Source: Absidia repens
Lineage: Eukaryota > Mucoromycota > Mucoromycetes > Mucorales > Cunninghamellaceae
Length of the DNA stretch: 64,000 bases
Direction: 5' to 3'
Assembly (NCBI GenBank): GCA_002105175.1
Contig: MCGE01000021.1
Coordinates: 62,001-126,000, forward strand
The notes under the pieces are model-generated. The model was given only the letters and a program-made list of their open reading frames with translations, did no database searches and had not been told where the DNA came from. The position numbers were made by a program, and so were the translations under genes. Numbering within the stretch: position 1 is the stretch's first letter; every line of letters starts with the position of its first letter. Shown here piece after piece: positions 1 to 10,329 of this stretch.

Positions 1-382
1 AGGTGAGGTTGCGACATGACCGAGCGAGAGGTTCGATACTGGCGTCCGTGATTGAACTTGCCCCACCAATTTCCACATGCTCCAAAAGACGACTGTGTTC
101 CATCAAAAGTAGAAGATGTTCATCCTTATAATAAAATCCATAGTACCACTTGACTGTTCGTATATGTTGTCCGATAGGATGAGACGCCGTTGCAAGGCAA
201 GCGAAGAAGATTTCCGACACCTCTGGACAGAATAGGTCGGGTTCCTGCCATAACAAAGGGGTCGTTGCTTTATACAATTGCTTGTTGACGAATGCACATT
301 CGTAAAGATCACCTTGATCAGGGAGATGTTGGATAATCAGTGATACTATTTCAGTTGGAAGGTGGGCTAGTGTAGTAGTCAT
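1..382 (-). CDS. F-box/LRR protein, 5' part only (runs off the left edge)
   Basis: Reading from an ATG at 382 to the window edge gives 127 codons with no stop. The N-terminus has the F-box pattern LPTEIVSLII, then DLYECAFVNK and ATTPLLW, the same spacing as in the complete F-box gene at 5675-6838. After it come leucine-rich stretches such as SRLLEHVEIGG and SSITDASIEPLARSC, typical of cysteine-containing LRRs. By family knowledge it would be the substrate-recognition subunit of an SCF ubiquitin ligase; the substrate cannot be inferred. The 3' end is outside the window. The start is the first ATG, placed just before the F-box as in the related gene. No intron is needed in the visible part. Confidence 0.8.
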   Translation of the reverse strand, partial: MTTTLAHLPTEIVSLIIQHLPDQGDLYECAFVNKQLYKATTPLLWQEPDLFCPEVSEIFFACLATASHPIGQHIRTVKWYYGFYYKDEHLLLLMEHSRLLEHVEIGGASSITDASIEPLARSCRNLT

Positions 383-676
383 TGTAGGGAAAAGAAGGGG
401 TTGGCGACCAAAAAAAAAACAGTTTCATAAATTTTATGCATCCCAAGTTCCCACACCGAAAAACACTCCGCAGCAAGTTAGTGTTTATTGGGAAATTTTA
501 GGCGCACAACAATATTGAATTGAAAATTCTTACTCAAGTAATCATATAATCATAATTTCTAGAGAAAAAATATTGAAATCAATACTTAAAAGGATACTAT
601 GTTGAGATAAAGACGACATACCCTCCTCGAATGAGAGATCGTTGACCATTTTATCATGTTTGCCATGGAAGATGAG

Positions 677-817
677 CTAAGTCGATTCCCATAACACTGG
701 ATAGGCTGCCGTATAGAAGGTTGTATTGATTTGTGCGCAATTATGTAGCGTTTTTTGGTCACAGTAACGCATGATTAACGATGTTATTTTATTGGGTAAT
801 GATTGATCAAGAGGAGC
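677..817 (-). pseudogene. F-box fragment relic
   Basis: About 45 codons carry a recognisable F-box core (LPNKITSLIMRYC, then LHNCAQINTTFY and AAYPVLW) that stops at a TAG right after the motif. In the two better F-box genes here the LRR region follows this point. No LRR sequence was found in any frame further left, so it is read as a decayed or truncated paralogue of its neighbour. A further intron could rescue the reading frame, but I saw no convincing splice pair. Confidence 0.5.
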
Positions 818-820
818 AAT

Positions 821-1149
821 ATGTAATAAGATGGATGAATAAATTAAAAATAAAAAATCGAACACAGTGGCGTCAACGTTTTTAATTCTACTGATAAATA
901 TCCACATTATCATGCGCCTTTCAGTACCCACATTATCTTCACTATACGGTAAACTTGAGTCTTTTTTTTTTTTTTTTTCTGTCTCATTGATCACAGTATT
1001 TGTATTTCGGAATGGTTTACTCGTACAAAAAATATCGATGCGACCCACTTGCGGGGATTCACTTTTTATTTCAGGGGACAAAAAACTAGGATTGCGGAGA
1101 TTTTTTCTCTACTTTTCGTATCTTTGGCAAAAATTCCAATAGCAATTAA
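821..1149. other. AT-rich spacer, nothing recognised
   Basis: Contains an 18-nt poly(T) run near 961 and no ORF with recognisable content. Confidence 0.5.
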
Positions 1150-1480
1150 ATCAACGAACCACGAATGAAATTTTTACTTTAAACCAAATACGTAAAGACG
1201 CCCAAGATTTTATACAACGATCTCAAGCGACGCAAAAGAAAGCCATAGATCGAAAAATCAATAACGAACAAAGACAATGGAAACCGCCGTTTCGTCTCGG
1301 TGATCTTATAACTCTTTTCACTGGCATCAAACCAAATGCATGGACAGGAAAAATATTAGACAATTGGCAAGGTATATATTTTTAGGAAAAGGAACATACA
1401 TGATCAAGTCCTATGACAATGAAACGACTCATCTAAAACGAATACATGGGAACCGATTGAAACTATACCTGCTTCCACAC
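1150..1480 (+). pseudogene. Ty3/gypsy-type integrase C-terminal relic
   Basis: Two neighbouring frames together show the usual end of a Ty3/gypsy integrase: PPFRLGDLITLF, then WTGKILDNWQG, then GKGTYMIKSYDN and RIHGNRLKLYL. The frame breaks near 1370-1382, where the first frame meets a TAG. Upstream integrase catalytic residues and reverse transcriptase are absent. It is followed by an A-run of about 20 nt. This is a worn 3' piece of a retrotransposon lying between F-box relics. Confidence 0.65.
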
Positions 1481-1589
1481 GTGTTTTGGCAAAAAAAAAA
1501 AAAAAAAAAAAAAACTATAAAAGACGAAACCAAATTCAAAAAAAAAAAACATTATTACTTGAAAATTAACTATCAACAAACTATTATGA

Positions 1590-1978
1590 ACTGGACACTT
1601 ACTAAAGAAGGACAAAGTTGCTATCACCAAGAAAGAGGAATACTTCGACTTATATTTCTTAGAAAAACAAGCTCAAGTTCAACGATTTCATGTTTTAGAC
1701 AATGACTTGGTCCCCAATATCATCAACTTGGCCCATATAACCATTGGACCACAAGTAAGCCGTGATATGTACTACGACAAGCTAATGTCCCTCTTAAGGA
1801 CTCAAACAGAGTCTCTTGAAACAAGGGAAAGAAGACTGATCCGCCAACATGTAATTCAAAAAGATCAGTGGTTAGAAGATGGTGGTCCATCTTTAGGTGG
1901 CCTGTGGGATGTCGCAGATGATTTGAAGCTTGGAGAGTTATTAGAACGACTTGATCACCTGGGCAACCAAGGAAGATG
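1590..1978 (+). pseudogene. ORF fragment downstream of the integrase relic, probably retroelement-derived
   Basis: An open frame of about 129 codons, without a good ATG at its start, contains FDLYFLEKQAQVQRFHVLDN and a charged, helix-rich tail ending LLERLDHLGNQGR. I do not recognise the family. Its position directly behind the integrase tail, in the same orientation, suggests a C-terminal extension or third ORF of the same element, now frame-shifted. Confidence 0.4.
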
Positions 1979-2552
1979 ACTAACAGAAACAAGACGCCTG
2001 GTGGAAGGAAGACGGTTTACGGAAGGAGCGGGGTTTTCGGCTGCACTCTAGTCATGGTTTCAAGCACGATGTCTTAAACCTTATAAAATTTTAGTATAAA
2101 TACCTTGAAAAAAAATATCAAAATCAAAAAAAATGAATTATTATATTTTTAATCACTTTTTACTATCTTTATTTTTTAATAAATTCATTACAAAGGTTTT
2201 TTTAAACCTCCCAACTTGTTGGCTATCTATTATTCCACACCTTGGAATCTTTTTATATTTTTGACAGTTGAGTCTGAATCTCGCTTGACTTTGACTTGAT
2301 CTAAGTCCCTACTTATTTTATCGACCTTATTATTTTCATCTTTGAAAATAATACATCCTCACTTGGACTTTCAAGTCTAGTCCTATACTATCTTTAAGCC
2401 TTTGAAGCCACAATCGCTTGAACTGAATCCTAAAAAGTTCTGGTGCTCATTCTATAAAAAACAAAAAACATACAGAAACAATTTCCAGTTACGACCTGAT
2501 AATCAAAATTAGCCGTAACATTTTTTTTTCTTCCTTTGTTTTATCACTCGCC
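1979..2552. other. AT-rich spacer, possibly LTR remains
   Basis: No gene seen. A TATA-like stretch (tataaaattttagtataaat, near 2080) just behind the retroelement relic could be LTR sequence, but the second LTR needed to prove it is missing. Confidence 0.3.
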
Positions 2553-2747
2553 TTATGGACGGCCGTTGTCCATGACATCCGTAGTGAACAACGAGTCGAC
2601 AATGACAGTACATACTGCACCTACCTTCCAATTTCCACCAGGGATGGTACCAACGACCGACGGCGATTCTGTCTCCTGAACACGTTCACAAGAAGGGCAA
2701 GCCAACCATGGAATGCGACGATGGTGCCGTTCTCGTAACGGATGGAC
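2553..2747 (-). CDS. Possible terminal coding exon, unknown product
   Basis: A 65-codon open stretch follows a plausible 3' splice site (CATAG at 2748-2752, minus strand) and ends in TAA. It contains RIPWLACPSCERVQ and GTIPGGNWKVGAVCTVIVDS. Base composition is less AT-rich than the flanks, which is the main argument for coding. No upstream exon could be joined with confidence. It may also be a gene relic. Confidence 0.25.
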   Translation of the reverse strand, partial: VHPLRERHHRRIPWLACPSCERVQETESPSVVGTIPGGNWKVGAVCTVIVDSLFTTDVMDNGRP

Positions 2748-3440
2748 CTATGCCATATCGTTCTTCCCTATAGCCTTTGTGCCTCACTAGGTCAGTGCTC
2801 CATAGCATCTATACCTCATGGTTCCGTTTCCATCTTTTCTTATTTTTTTTTTCTTCTTAACTTCAATACAAATTGAATACATCTGACAACTCTTACCCTC
2901 CAAGTGTATTTTTTTTTTCGCATGAACTAATAATAAATCATAATAAATCATAATAATACACACGTATGGTAAAACAAATAGATTAGCATCTAATAAAGAG
3001 AACCCCGCTTTCTGCATGTATTTGTGCCTGTCGTCTTCTTCATACATACAAAAAAAAAAAAAAAAAAAAAAAAAAAACAGGGGGATACGCATAAGCAAGT
3101 GTTCATATAGGGCAAAGGAAAGTTTTACCGTTTCCATCAGCGGATTGATTTTCCCCGTATATCGGCATCACTGTGAATTGTATGTATGAGAGATATACTG
3201 TGCATACATGGTTCCAGTAGCTCAGGAGTTTTTTTTTTTTTTTTTTTTTTGCTTCTCCTACATACATAACGGGAAAATACATCATTTTTCAGGTGAGGGC
3301 GGCAATATGAATTTGAAATGATCACTTGATTCATTTTTTTTTTTATTCAATCAACAGGAGATACAATCAACAAAATGAGTTGATATAAATGTAACCTACA
3401 CTACAAACTAAAAACTATACATACTATTCATACACTAAAA
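2748..3440. other. Spacer with long homopolymers
   Basis: Runs of T and A of 10-27 nt (near 2840, 2910, 3050, 3230, 3340). No supported gene. Confidence 0.4.
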
Positions 3441-4706
3441 CTACACCTTTTTTCTTTTCGTTGACCCGGGCGCAGCCAATGTCTTTTTGGTACGTTCGTC
3501 TTCGGCTGTTGTAGTTGGCGTTGGTGAGATGCTACGCGACCGTCGATGCTGTGTTTTTGGTGGTGTTGGTGAGGATGGTGGGGAAGCTACCTGGTTTGTG
3601 GTCTTAAGTGGATCATGGTCATTGTCCTCATTGTTGCTGGTACTGCTCCCCTGTTGCTGATGGTTCTGTCCATTTGATGAGGATGACGAAGTTTCGTCCC
3701 GGAGCTTACATAATCATATCGAAATAGAATCAATAAAAAATAAAAAAAAAATTAAAAAAAAATAAGCAAAACCGACATCAAGCACCATGTTCTATTAGTA
3801 TATATATATATATATATATATTACCTTATCGATTGATCTTTGCTTATTAAGCCATCGCACGGCAAGAATGGAAGCAGCCATCCATTGTCCCTTGGCCAAA
3901 TGGACAGGAAGAAGGACGGGAGGACTGGAAAGGCGTCGTTCAAATTCGTCTTTGGCCCATTGCTTGATGTTTTCGGGGATCCGAGACCAATGGCGGTTGG
4001 CACAAGTTGGGTATTTGATTTTCAGTTCCGCAATGATCGCATTGGCCATTCCATTGAACGTCTTGAGTTCGCTGGTGACCTCTGTCTTGTGCAAGAGAAT
4101 TTCGAGGGCTTCCTTCAAATCGGTTTGTGTGGCTGGTTTTGATTGTGGCGTGCCATCTTTCTTTTTTCGTTTCGTCAGGTGTTTGGGCGTATCCAGTGTC
4201 CGTTCATGGTCTTCAAGCCTTGGCTGCGGTTCCTGCTGCTGCTCTCCCTGTTGATGACAGAGTTGTTGTACCCATTGTAACATATGTTGTTGTCCTTCCA
4301 AAATACGTTGCTGGTCTTGTAAAAGTTGGCGGATATGATCAGTTTGCTCTTGTAATAGATTCCCATTTTTTTCAATAGTCGCTTTCACGCTATGCATTTC
4401 GTCTTGAAGATGGACGATTTTCTTATCGATGGATTTTTTAGAGACGGATGAGCTCTTCTACAGAATAGAAACACGTCAAAAAAAAAAAAAAAAAAAAAAA
4501 AAAAGAGTTCATTCGTATTTTTTCATAAATATAATTGATTTGATTCTTACCATGGGAAAAATAGAAGTGCCTTGGTGAAATAAAAGGGAAAGGAGGGGTA
4601 GAAAAGCAAGAGGAGAAAACCAAGTTTCAACGCATTGAATCTCCGCTTTTTTTTGTGGAGCGTGAAGTGGATCTGTGCGGCGTCCATTCAATAACAGGTA
4701 CTCATA
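3441..4706 (-). CDS. Unrecognised coiled-coil protein with basic C-terminus (5' end unresolved)
   Basis: Three exons fit without breaking frame: 4706-4551, 4457-3825 and 3704-3441, with introns starting GTAAGAATC and GTAATATAT and ending TTCTGTAG and TGTAAG. The middle exon begins with a Gln-rich amphipathic stretch (LLQDQQRILEGQQHMLQWV) that looks like a coiled coil. A compact helical region with conserved-looking Trp residues follows (ANRHWSRIPENIKQWAKDEF). The last exon is Ser/Pro/Thr-rich and ends STKRKKV, which resembles a nuclear localisation signal. The upstream exon is hydrophobic (FSPLAFLPLLSLLF) and has no in-frame ATG; a first exon further upstream is likely but not located. Nuclear location is only suggested by the basic tail. 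Function unknown. Confidence 0.5.
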
Positions 4707-5674
4707 CTGTTGATTTCGTTGACTAGCATTTTTTTAATCTATCTTATTATAATGTAGTAAAGCAAGAACTTAAAGTAAACCCAAATGAACGTAGAAACGT
4801 TTCACATTACATACCACAAAGTGTTCGTCCTCCAAAAAAATGGATGGATTGGTTCTCGGCTATTATCAAAGCAGTCTAACAGCATCAATTCTTTTAGAAT
4901 GACAATCTGCAAGCGTTCTAAAGGTTTTGGAAGGTAAAATCTGGTCAGCAGTCGAATAATGCGAGTTCTCGAAGCTGTGGACAGCTGTTGACTTTATGCC
5001 CATAAAAGAGAGCCAAGTCAGCGGGATTTTGTGACGATCCGTGATATCATTTCAGTTGGAAAATGATCAAGTGTAGTTCAGGTTCAAGAAAAAAGGAGAT
5101 ACAAGGAAAAAAAAAAAAAAAAAAGAGAGAGAGAGAGAAAGTGCATCGTAAAAATATTGGAACCTTATGTGGCACCCGATTCTCAACATCGTCGCTTCTT
5201 CCAACGTGGCACTCTAAAAACGATCCAGTATCTATTAGAAATCCAGGCGCCACAAAATAATGAACCGTACAATGACAACAGGAAATGATCCCTGAAAATA
5301 AAGTCCACTTCCCCTTTCTTAATGCATTGCAACACCGTCGCCCAATCAAATGTCGCCTTCCAAGATACTAAAAGACACACCAACGTTTACTAAGATAAAC
5401 CAGTCCATTGGGTTAATTTGAAGACAAATCATCTAAACTGCCCTTTAATTGTAATTATATGCAATAAAAAAAGTCATTATTGTATAAATAATAAAAACGA
5501 AGACTTGGGTTTTTTTTTATTTTTTTATTGAATGAGTTTACTACAGCTAATCCTAGCCCCCCTAAACTACACTATACTATTCCAAATTGATATATTCGTA
5601 TAAACTAAAACCGATAAAGACAATAATTCACCACCTGACGTAATACCATAGAGCCACCACCCAAAGATCATTTT
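4707..5674. other. Spacer with decayed F-box material
   Basis: Apart from the relic listed at 4925-5075 nothing can be assigned. It carries a run of 18 A followed by GA repeats near 5110. The 3' part (5400-5674) is the AT-rich downstream flank of the next gene. Confidence 0.35.
4925..5075 (-). pseudogene. Possible F-box/LRR relic
   Basis: The minus strand contains DHFPTEMISRIVTKSR followed at once by a stop. In another frame it shows SCPQLRELALFDC, which matches the LRR style of the neighbouring F-box genes. The order (F-box start, then LRR) and orientation agree with the two better genes. This is a third decayed member of the cluster, on weak evidence. Confidence 0.3.
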
Positions 5675-6838
5675 TCATCGTAGTGTTCCAAACATCGCCG
5701 ACCAATGTTTACCACGAATCTGTGTGTCAACATCATCCTCGTCATAGTCATCATACGCAGGAGATTTCCCTGCAATTTCGTTGATTGCCTTTTTGTTCAA
5801 TTGAAACTCATTGTCCAATTGAGTATCCAGGAGATTGGGGAACATGCCGGAAGAGAGACCACAAAACATAAGATGGACGCTGGTGAGGCATGGGCAGCGG
5901 GTGACCAGTTCGTACACTCCATCGTATGAGACACTGGTGCAATGTGATAAATTAATGTTGGTCAACTCGGGCAAACACGCAGAAATGATAGACAACAGAT
6001 GATAGGTGATTTTGGAGCCTCTCAGATCAAGACCAGAAAGATGAGGATGTGCTTGTAAAAATTCACCAAAACAATCGATGTTGACGCTGTCGTTGTTGAC
6101 AGCGTATTCGTCCAAATCAACCCCTGGAAGGCCATTGATGGCCAGTTGAGTCAACTTGGGCCACCGCACTGTTGTCAACAGACAATGCACAAACGAAGGA
6201 GGCGCATTCCAGAGTGCAAAGTGGGTCAAATCACTCATCCGTGATAAATCCGCCATCCCCTTTTCTAGACATGCCCAGTTGGTGTCATCATGGAAATAGC
6301 CGAGCGAGAGTTTCTCCAAGGGACAACACTCCAAGGCTGCAAAAAGAGAAGGAGACAGACTACTACTACTACCTTGAGCTTGTTCTTGTAAACCGAAATT
6401 ACGAAGATGACGGCAATGTTGCCCGATGGCTTCAAAGGACAGTTGGGTGATGCCATTCGTGTTGACGAGATACAGGGACGTGAGATGGCGGCAATAACAA
6501 GGCACAAGAAGGATACTAATGTCGGTGATGCGGCTTCCGGAAAAGAGAGAGAGATGCTGCAAAAGAGGGATCTGTTCCAAAAAATACAAAAGTGTGTCAT
6601 CCGTTGCATAGGAACCCATCACATCGAAAGAACGGACATACTGTCCCAGCAAAGGTAGATGGTCATCAAGTATGGCTGCATGGTCCTTCGTAACGAGTGT
6701 GATCGTTGCCCATAATAAAGGGGTGGTGACTGAATGGAAAGACCGATTGACCAGTGCGCATTCGTAAAGCTCTTGTCGAGTAAAGCCACGTAGAATAAGT
6801 AATATTATTTCATTGGGTAAACGTCCAAGTCGAGTCAT
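5675..6838 (-). CDS. F-box/LRR protein, complete
   Basis: Single-exon gene of 387 codons. Residues 4-45 form the F-box (RLPNEIILLILRGF, then LYECALVNRSFHSV and TTPLLWATI). The rest is a series of leucine-rich repeats with cysteines, for example ITDISILLVPCYCRHLTSL, HLSGLDLRGSKIT and LTNINLSHCTSVSYDGV. An acidic patch (DDYDEDDVD) precedes the C-terminus. By family it is the substrate adaptor of an SCF (Skp1-Cullin-F-box) E3 ubiquitin ligase: the F-box binds Skp1 and the LRRs choose the target. The start is the first ATG, ahead of the F-box, with an in-frame stop upstream. Paralogous to the gene at the left edge and to the relics between them, so this is a small tandem F-box cluster. Confidence 0.85.
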   Translation of the reverse strand: MTRLGRLPNEIILLILRGFTRQELYECALVNRSFHSVTTPLLWATITLVTKDHAAILDDHLPLLGQYVRSFDVMGSYATDDTLLYFLEQIPLLQHLSLFSGSRITDISILLVPCYCRHLTSLYLVNTNGITQLSFEAIGQHCRHLRNFGLQEQAQGSSSSLSPSLFAALECCPLEKLSLGYFHDDTNWACLEKGMADLSRMSDLTHFALWNAPPSFVHCLLTTVRWPKLTQLAINGLPGVDLDEYAVNNDSVNIDCFGEFLQAHPHLSGLDLRGSKITYHLLSIISACLPELTNINLSHCTSVSYDGVYELVTRCPCLTSVHLMFCGLSSGMFPNLLDTQLDNEFQLNKKAINEIAGKSPAYDDYDEDDVDTQIRGKHWSAMFGTLR

Positions 6839-8345
6839 GTAAAAAGAAAAAAGTGTTTAAAAAAACAAAAACATAGTCAGTGGCGTAAAACTTACAAAAG
6901 TGAAGCATCAACAAAAAAGCGCCCTGTCATGCCTAACACCCACGTGGTTTAGCAATTACCCACACCATGTACGTGCTTCTTTTTTTTTTTGTTTACAGTG
7001 TGTATGATTGCTTGGTTCTTAAATAGCGGAAGGCCTATATCCTGCGTGATCCTCTGTTTATTATTACCATGCTATGATATCTACGTTATTCGCATACATT
7101 CATTCTTTTTCCCGACATCCGAATTTCCCGCAGACCCGGGAAAGGCACTCAGCTTGCTCTTTGTTTCGGGTTTTAAATATGATCCAACAAAAGAATTCAA
7201 AAAAAATACACTGTATCAACTTGAACTATAGGTAGATTCAGTCATTGTGTAAGCTTTCCTTCATTAACTACCATTGAATTGGTAATAAATTCCCTTGGAG
7301 CATGATAGAATGCACCGTATCTTGTAAGAATCCAAAAAAAAAAAAAATAGTACCTCAGACAATATTCATGCATGAATGATTTTCCTATTTTAGTAACTAC
7401 TTTTTTTCCCACTGACATACCTATCATATTCGTTATCGAAGGATGACAATGGCCAACATTAATCAAAATTTGTAACAGCTATAAAAAAAAAGATATATAT
7501 TGCACAAGACTTGAAAGACACATTGAAAGATATATTTCACTGAAACAAGCCAAAAGAAACGTGTTTTATTCAACTGCATGGAGATACAAACTATGGGAAA
7601 ACCAAACACTAAACTAAGCTAACGGAGGGCTTCAAAAAAAAAAAAAAAAAACCAGCGCATGGTGGGTGTGGATCCTAGATTCAAAATGAAAGGGTTTCCC
7701 CATGCATCTTTGTGATCTCTGAACTGAAAACCATTCTGAGAATAACAATATTACCCATACATAATAACGATGCAATTCTGTTTTTCTCATACTCATCAAG
7801 GTAATAATAGTATAGTATATTTAGTCTCCCTCTCCTCTTGATTTCGTAACCCGGTTGCAATCAAATTAAATATGATAGAGACATTATCCAACAATCAACA
7901 AGATAAAAAAACAAAAAACAAAACATGACGAAAGAACGGTGGCTTTATTATTATTTCCATATTGAATAAACTGCTATATATAACTAACATTATGCTATAC
8001 TATAAAAATATATGCGGATAAGCTACCACTATTCTTCACTTCCGCGGGGACAAAAACCAATCACCTCCCATCCTTCCCCTTTCAATGCACAGATATCAAA
8101 AAAAAAAGAGTCAATGATGGTATTATTTTATTAAGATAGTATCAAAGAAGACCGAGGAAAAGAGGAAGATATAAATATATATATTATATATAAAAAAAAG
8201 TAAGATATCTAATATAAAGGTAAAAAAAATAAAACTACATAGGACTAAAAACTACATAAAAGCTAAAGCTTCACACAATAAGAAAACAAAAACGTCATCT
8301 TTCCCGATCAACACTACAACTTGGCTTGTTCCAAAGGAAGTTGAG
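6839..8345. other. AT-rich intergenic region
   Basis: About 1.5 kb between an F-box gene and the 3' end of the esterase gene, both on the minus strand. It holds one copy of the dispersed repeat (7560-7770), many A/T runs and no convincing ORF. Confidence 0.5.
7560..7770 (-). repeat. Dispersed ~200-bp repeat, copy 1
   Basis: Core at about 7684-7706 (atgaaagggtttccccatg) with the family flanks: ttttattcaa on one side, ggatcctagattc next to the core and ctgaactgaaaacc after it. Seven further copies lie in this window (about 19411, 32480, 37147, 46015, 47659, 54128 and 57325). This copy lies downstream of the minus-strand esterase gene. Confidence 0.6.
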
Positions 8346-9915
8346 TCAAGCGTTGCACCCAATCTTGCCACAGGGTCCTTGATGTTTGTCGATCATTGCT
8401 TGGGTCACATCTTGGGCTTGACCATCCGCCGCCACCGCACGCACCGTTAACAGTCCCCCAGCACCAGCACCTGCAGTGGTCAATGAAGAAGGGTCATTTA
8501 AAAAGTGGGCCATGGTATCAATCGATCGTCGCACCGCCGGGGTCGGCAACAACATTTGAAACACATGTGGCATATCATCATATAAATCCAACACCACCCT
8601 TGTTGTTGCTGCACCAGCACCCTGACCGTTTTGGTTGTTATTGTTAGTTGCCATCAAACTGACATAAATCGATTCATCACGTAACTGTTCCATGTTGCCC
8701 GTTTGAATCAACAGCGGCGGCAAGTCTTGCCATTGGCGTGGATCATGCACAGGACTGACCAACGGGTGACGCAGGAGTCGGTTGGGCACATAATGATGGA
8801 CTTGTTTCCCATTCGCCCATTTCGCCATGGTGGAGGTGGAAGGTGGAAGGTAGTCGGTCAGTTCATTGGATGCACAGGAGGGTAATGCGTGTGTTAAATC
8901 AACCCAGGGCGAAATCGGAATGGCACCTCCTGGCGCAGGCAGACCGTGGTCACGGATCGTCAATAATAAAGCCATGGTCAATCCACCACCTAATTTATTT
9001 ATTTTTTTATAAAGAAAAAAGAAAAAAGTAAAGATTTGCGGGGGGATGAGTTCTTTTCTGCGAAAAAAAAATGAAAAGTGGTGGTTGTGTGTGTGTGTGT
9101 GTGTGTGTGTGTTACCTGCAGAGTCACCAGCAATCACAATATCCGATGGGGCCACAGGGGCAAAGGGCGCCTCGGGTGGCGGCGCTATCAGATACAAGTA
9201 AGCGGCCAAAGCATCTTCCAGGGCACATGGGAACGGATGTTGAGGCGCCAACCGGTAATCCACCGCAAGCACACGCGCACCACCGGGACCACTTTTGAGG
9301 GCCAGTTGACTGAGGAGAGGACGGTACATTTTATAAGTGCCCAAAAAATAAGCGCCACCATGGAAATAAAGTAACGTCTTTTTGTTGGAAGTTGACGAGG
9401 AGGAGGAGGGTTGGATCCAACTTGCTTTCAAAGGCTCGGCGGTCATCCGATCATCTTGCCATGCCCATGATGTGTTCAAGTCATCACCATCGTCGAGGTC
9501 CAGTGCATGCTCCAGAATGGCGCCGCCCTTTTCCCGCCATTCGGTGCCAATGGTGAATTCGGCTTCAGTGCAATGTTTGGAGAGGGGTTGGGTGCGTTGG
9601 TTGACGGCACGTTGGATTTTTTCAATCGTTCGTCGGGTCGAGGCCTCCGATTTGACGGTGGTGCTGGCATGGCTGGACATCATGGGCGACGTGTATGCTT
9701 TGATAATGGCCATCATGAGATTGTATTTCAAAGTCCATGATTTCGCCGGTGGGCCTACAGGAGGGAATAAATAAAAGAAAAAAAGGTCAATGAATGAAGG
9801 GAGGGTGGGGAAATGTCGTTGATTTACCTTCAATGAAATGGGAATAAGTGGTGGAGGTAATAATAGGCGTAAGCCATTTGGCTGTGGACAGCATACTTGG
9901 TTTTTTGGCTGGCAT
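8346..9915 (-). CDS. Alpha/beta hydrolase, hormone-sensitive-lipase (HSL) family esterase/lipase
   Basis: Three exons (9915-9828, 9754-9116, 8989-8346) give 456 residues in one frame. The oxyanion-hole motif YFHGGAYFLG lies near residue 160. The nucleophile motif GDSAGGG is split by the second intron (after GACTCTGCAG). An SPWVDLTH block and a late DDMPHVFQ containing the likely catalytic His complete the HSL pattern. It should hydrolyse short- to medium-chain esters; substrate unknown. The N-terminus (MPAKKPSMLSTAKW) is not a clear signal peptide, although a hydrophobic segment follows. The second intron carries a GT microsatellite next to its donor. A C-terminal extension of about 40 residues rich in Gly, Ala and Val lies beyond the catalytic His and is unusual. 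Confidence 0.85.
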
Positions 9916-10329
9916 CGAAAGGGCGAGAGAGGCGTCTACGTTGAATTAATGACAAGAACAAGAAAAAAAAAAAAATGAAAAAAGAAAAGAGAAAAAAGGG
10001 TGGGGTTTTATTAAAAATAATCGAAAAGGGGACGATTCCACTTTGTCATTATTATTCCCGCCCAGCACAAATCCTGTCACCAATGAGAAAAAAAAAAAAA
10101 TTGAGACACAGCAGTAAATCGTTCACCTACATAATCAGTAAATGTTCAATTCTAGCGAAAATCAGTTGACACATAACATACAAATTCATATTCATCCACA
10201 TAATAGATGTACCCCAAAAATAGTATATATATATTCGTTTTATTAATAACCGCCCCACAATTAAATAACAAATCACCAACATTCTAAATCGCAAATTCTA
10301 AATATAACAAAAAACTAACTGACTTCCTT
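9916..10329. other. Spacer, nothing recognised
   Basis: AT-rich 5' flank of the esterase and 3' flank of the next F-box gene; A-runs at 9962 and 10088. Confidence 0.4.

Noticed and set aside
2787..3334. Several minus-strand ORFs with poly-Phe or poly-Lys
   Set aside because: They exist only because homopolymer runs lack stops; no consistent splicing or family.
5047..5383. Overlapping minus-strand ORFs (100 and 66 codons)
   Set aside because: No F-box or LRR pattern in either and a long T-run inside; not supported as genes.
9061..9400. Plus-strand ORFs with a poly-Cys/Val stretch
   Set aside because: They are antisense to the esterase gene and come from the GT microsatellite in its second intron.
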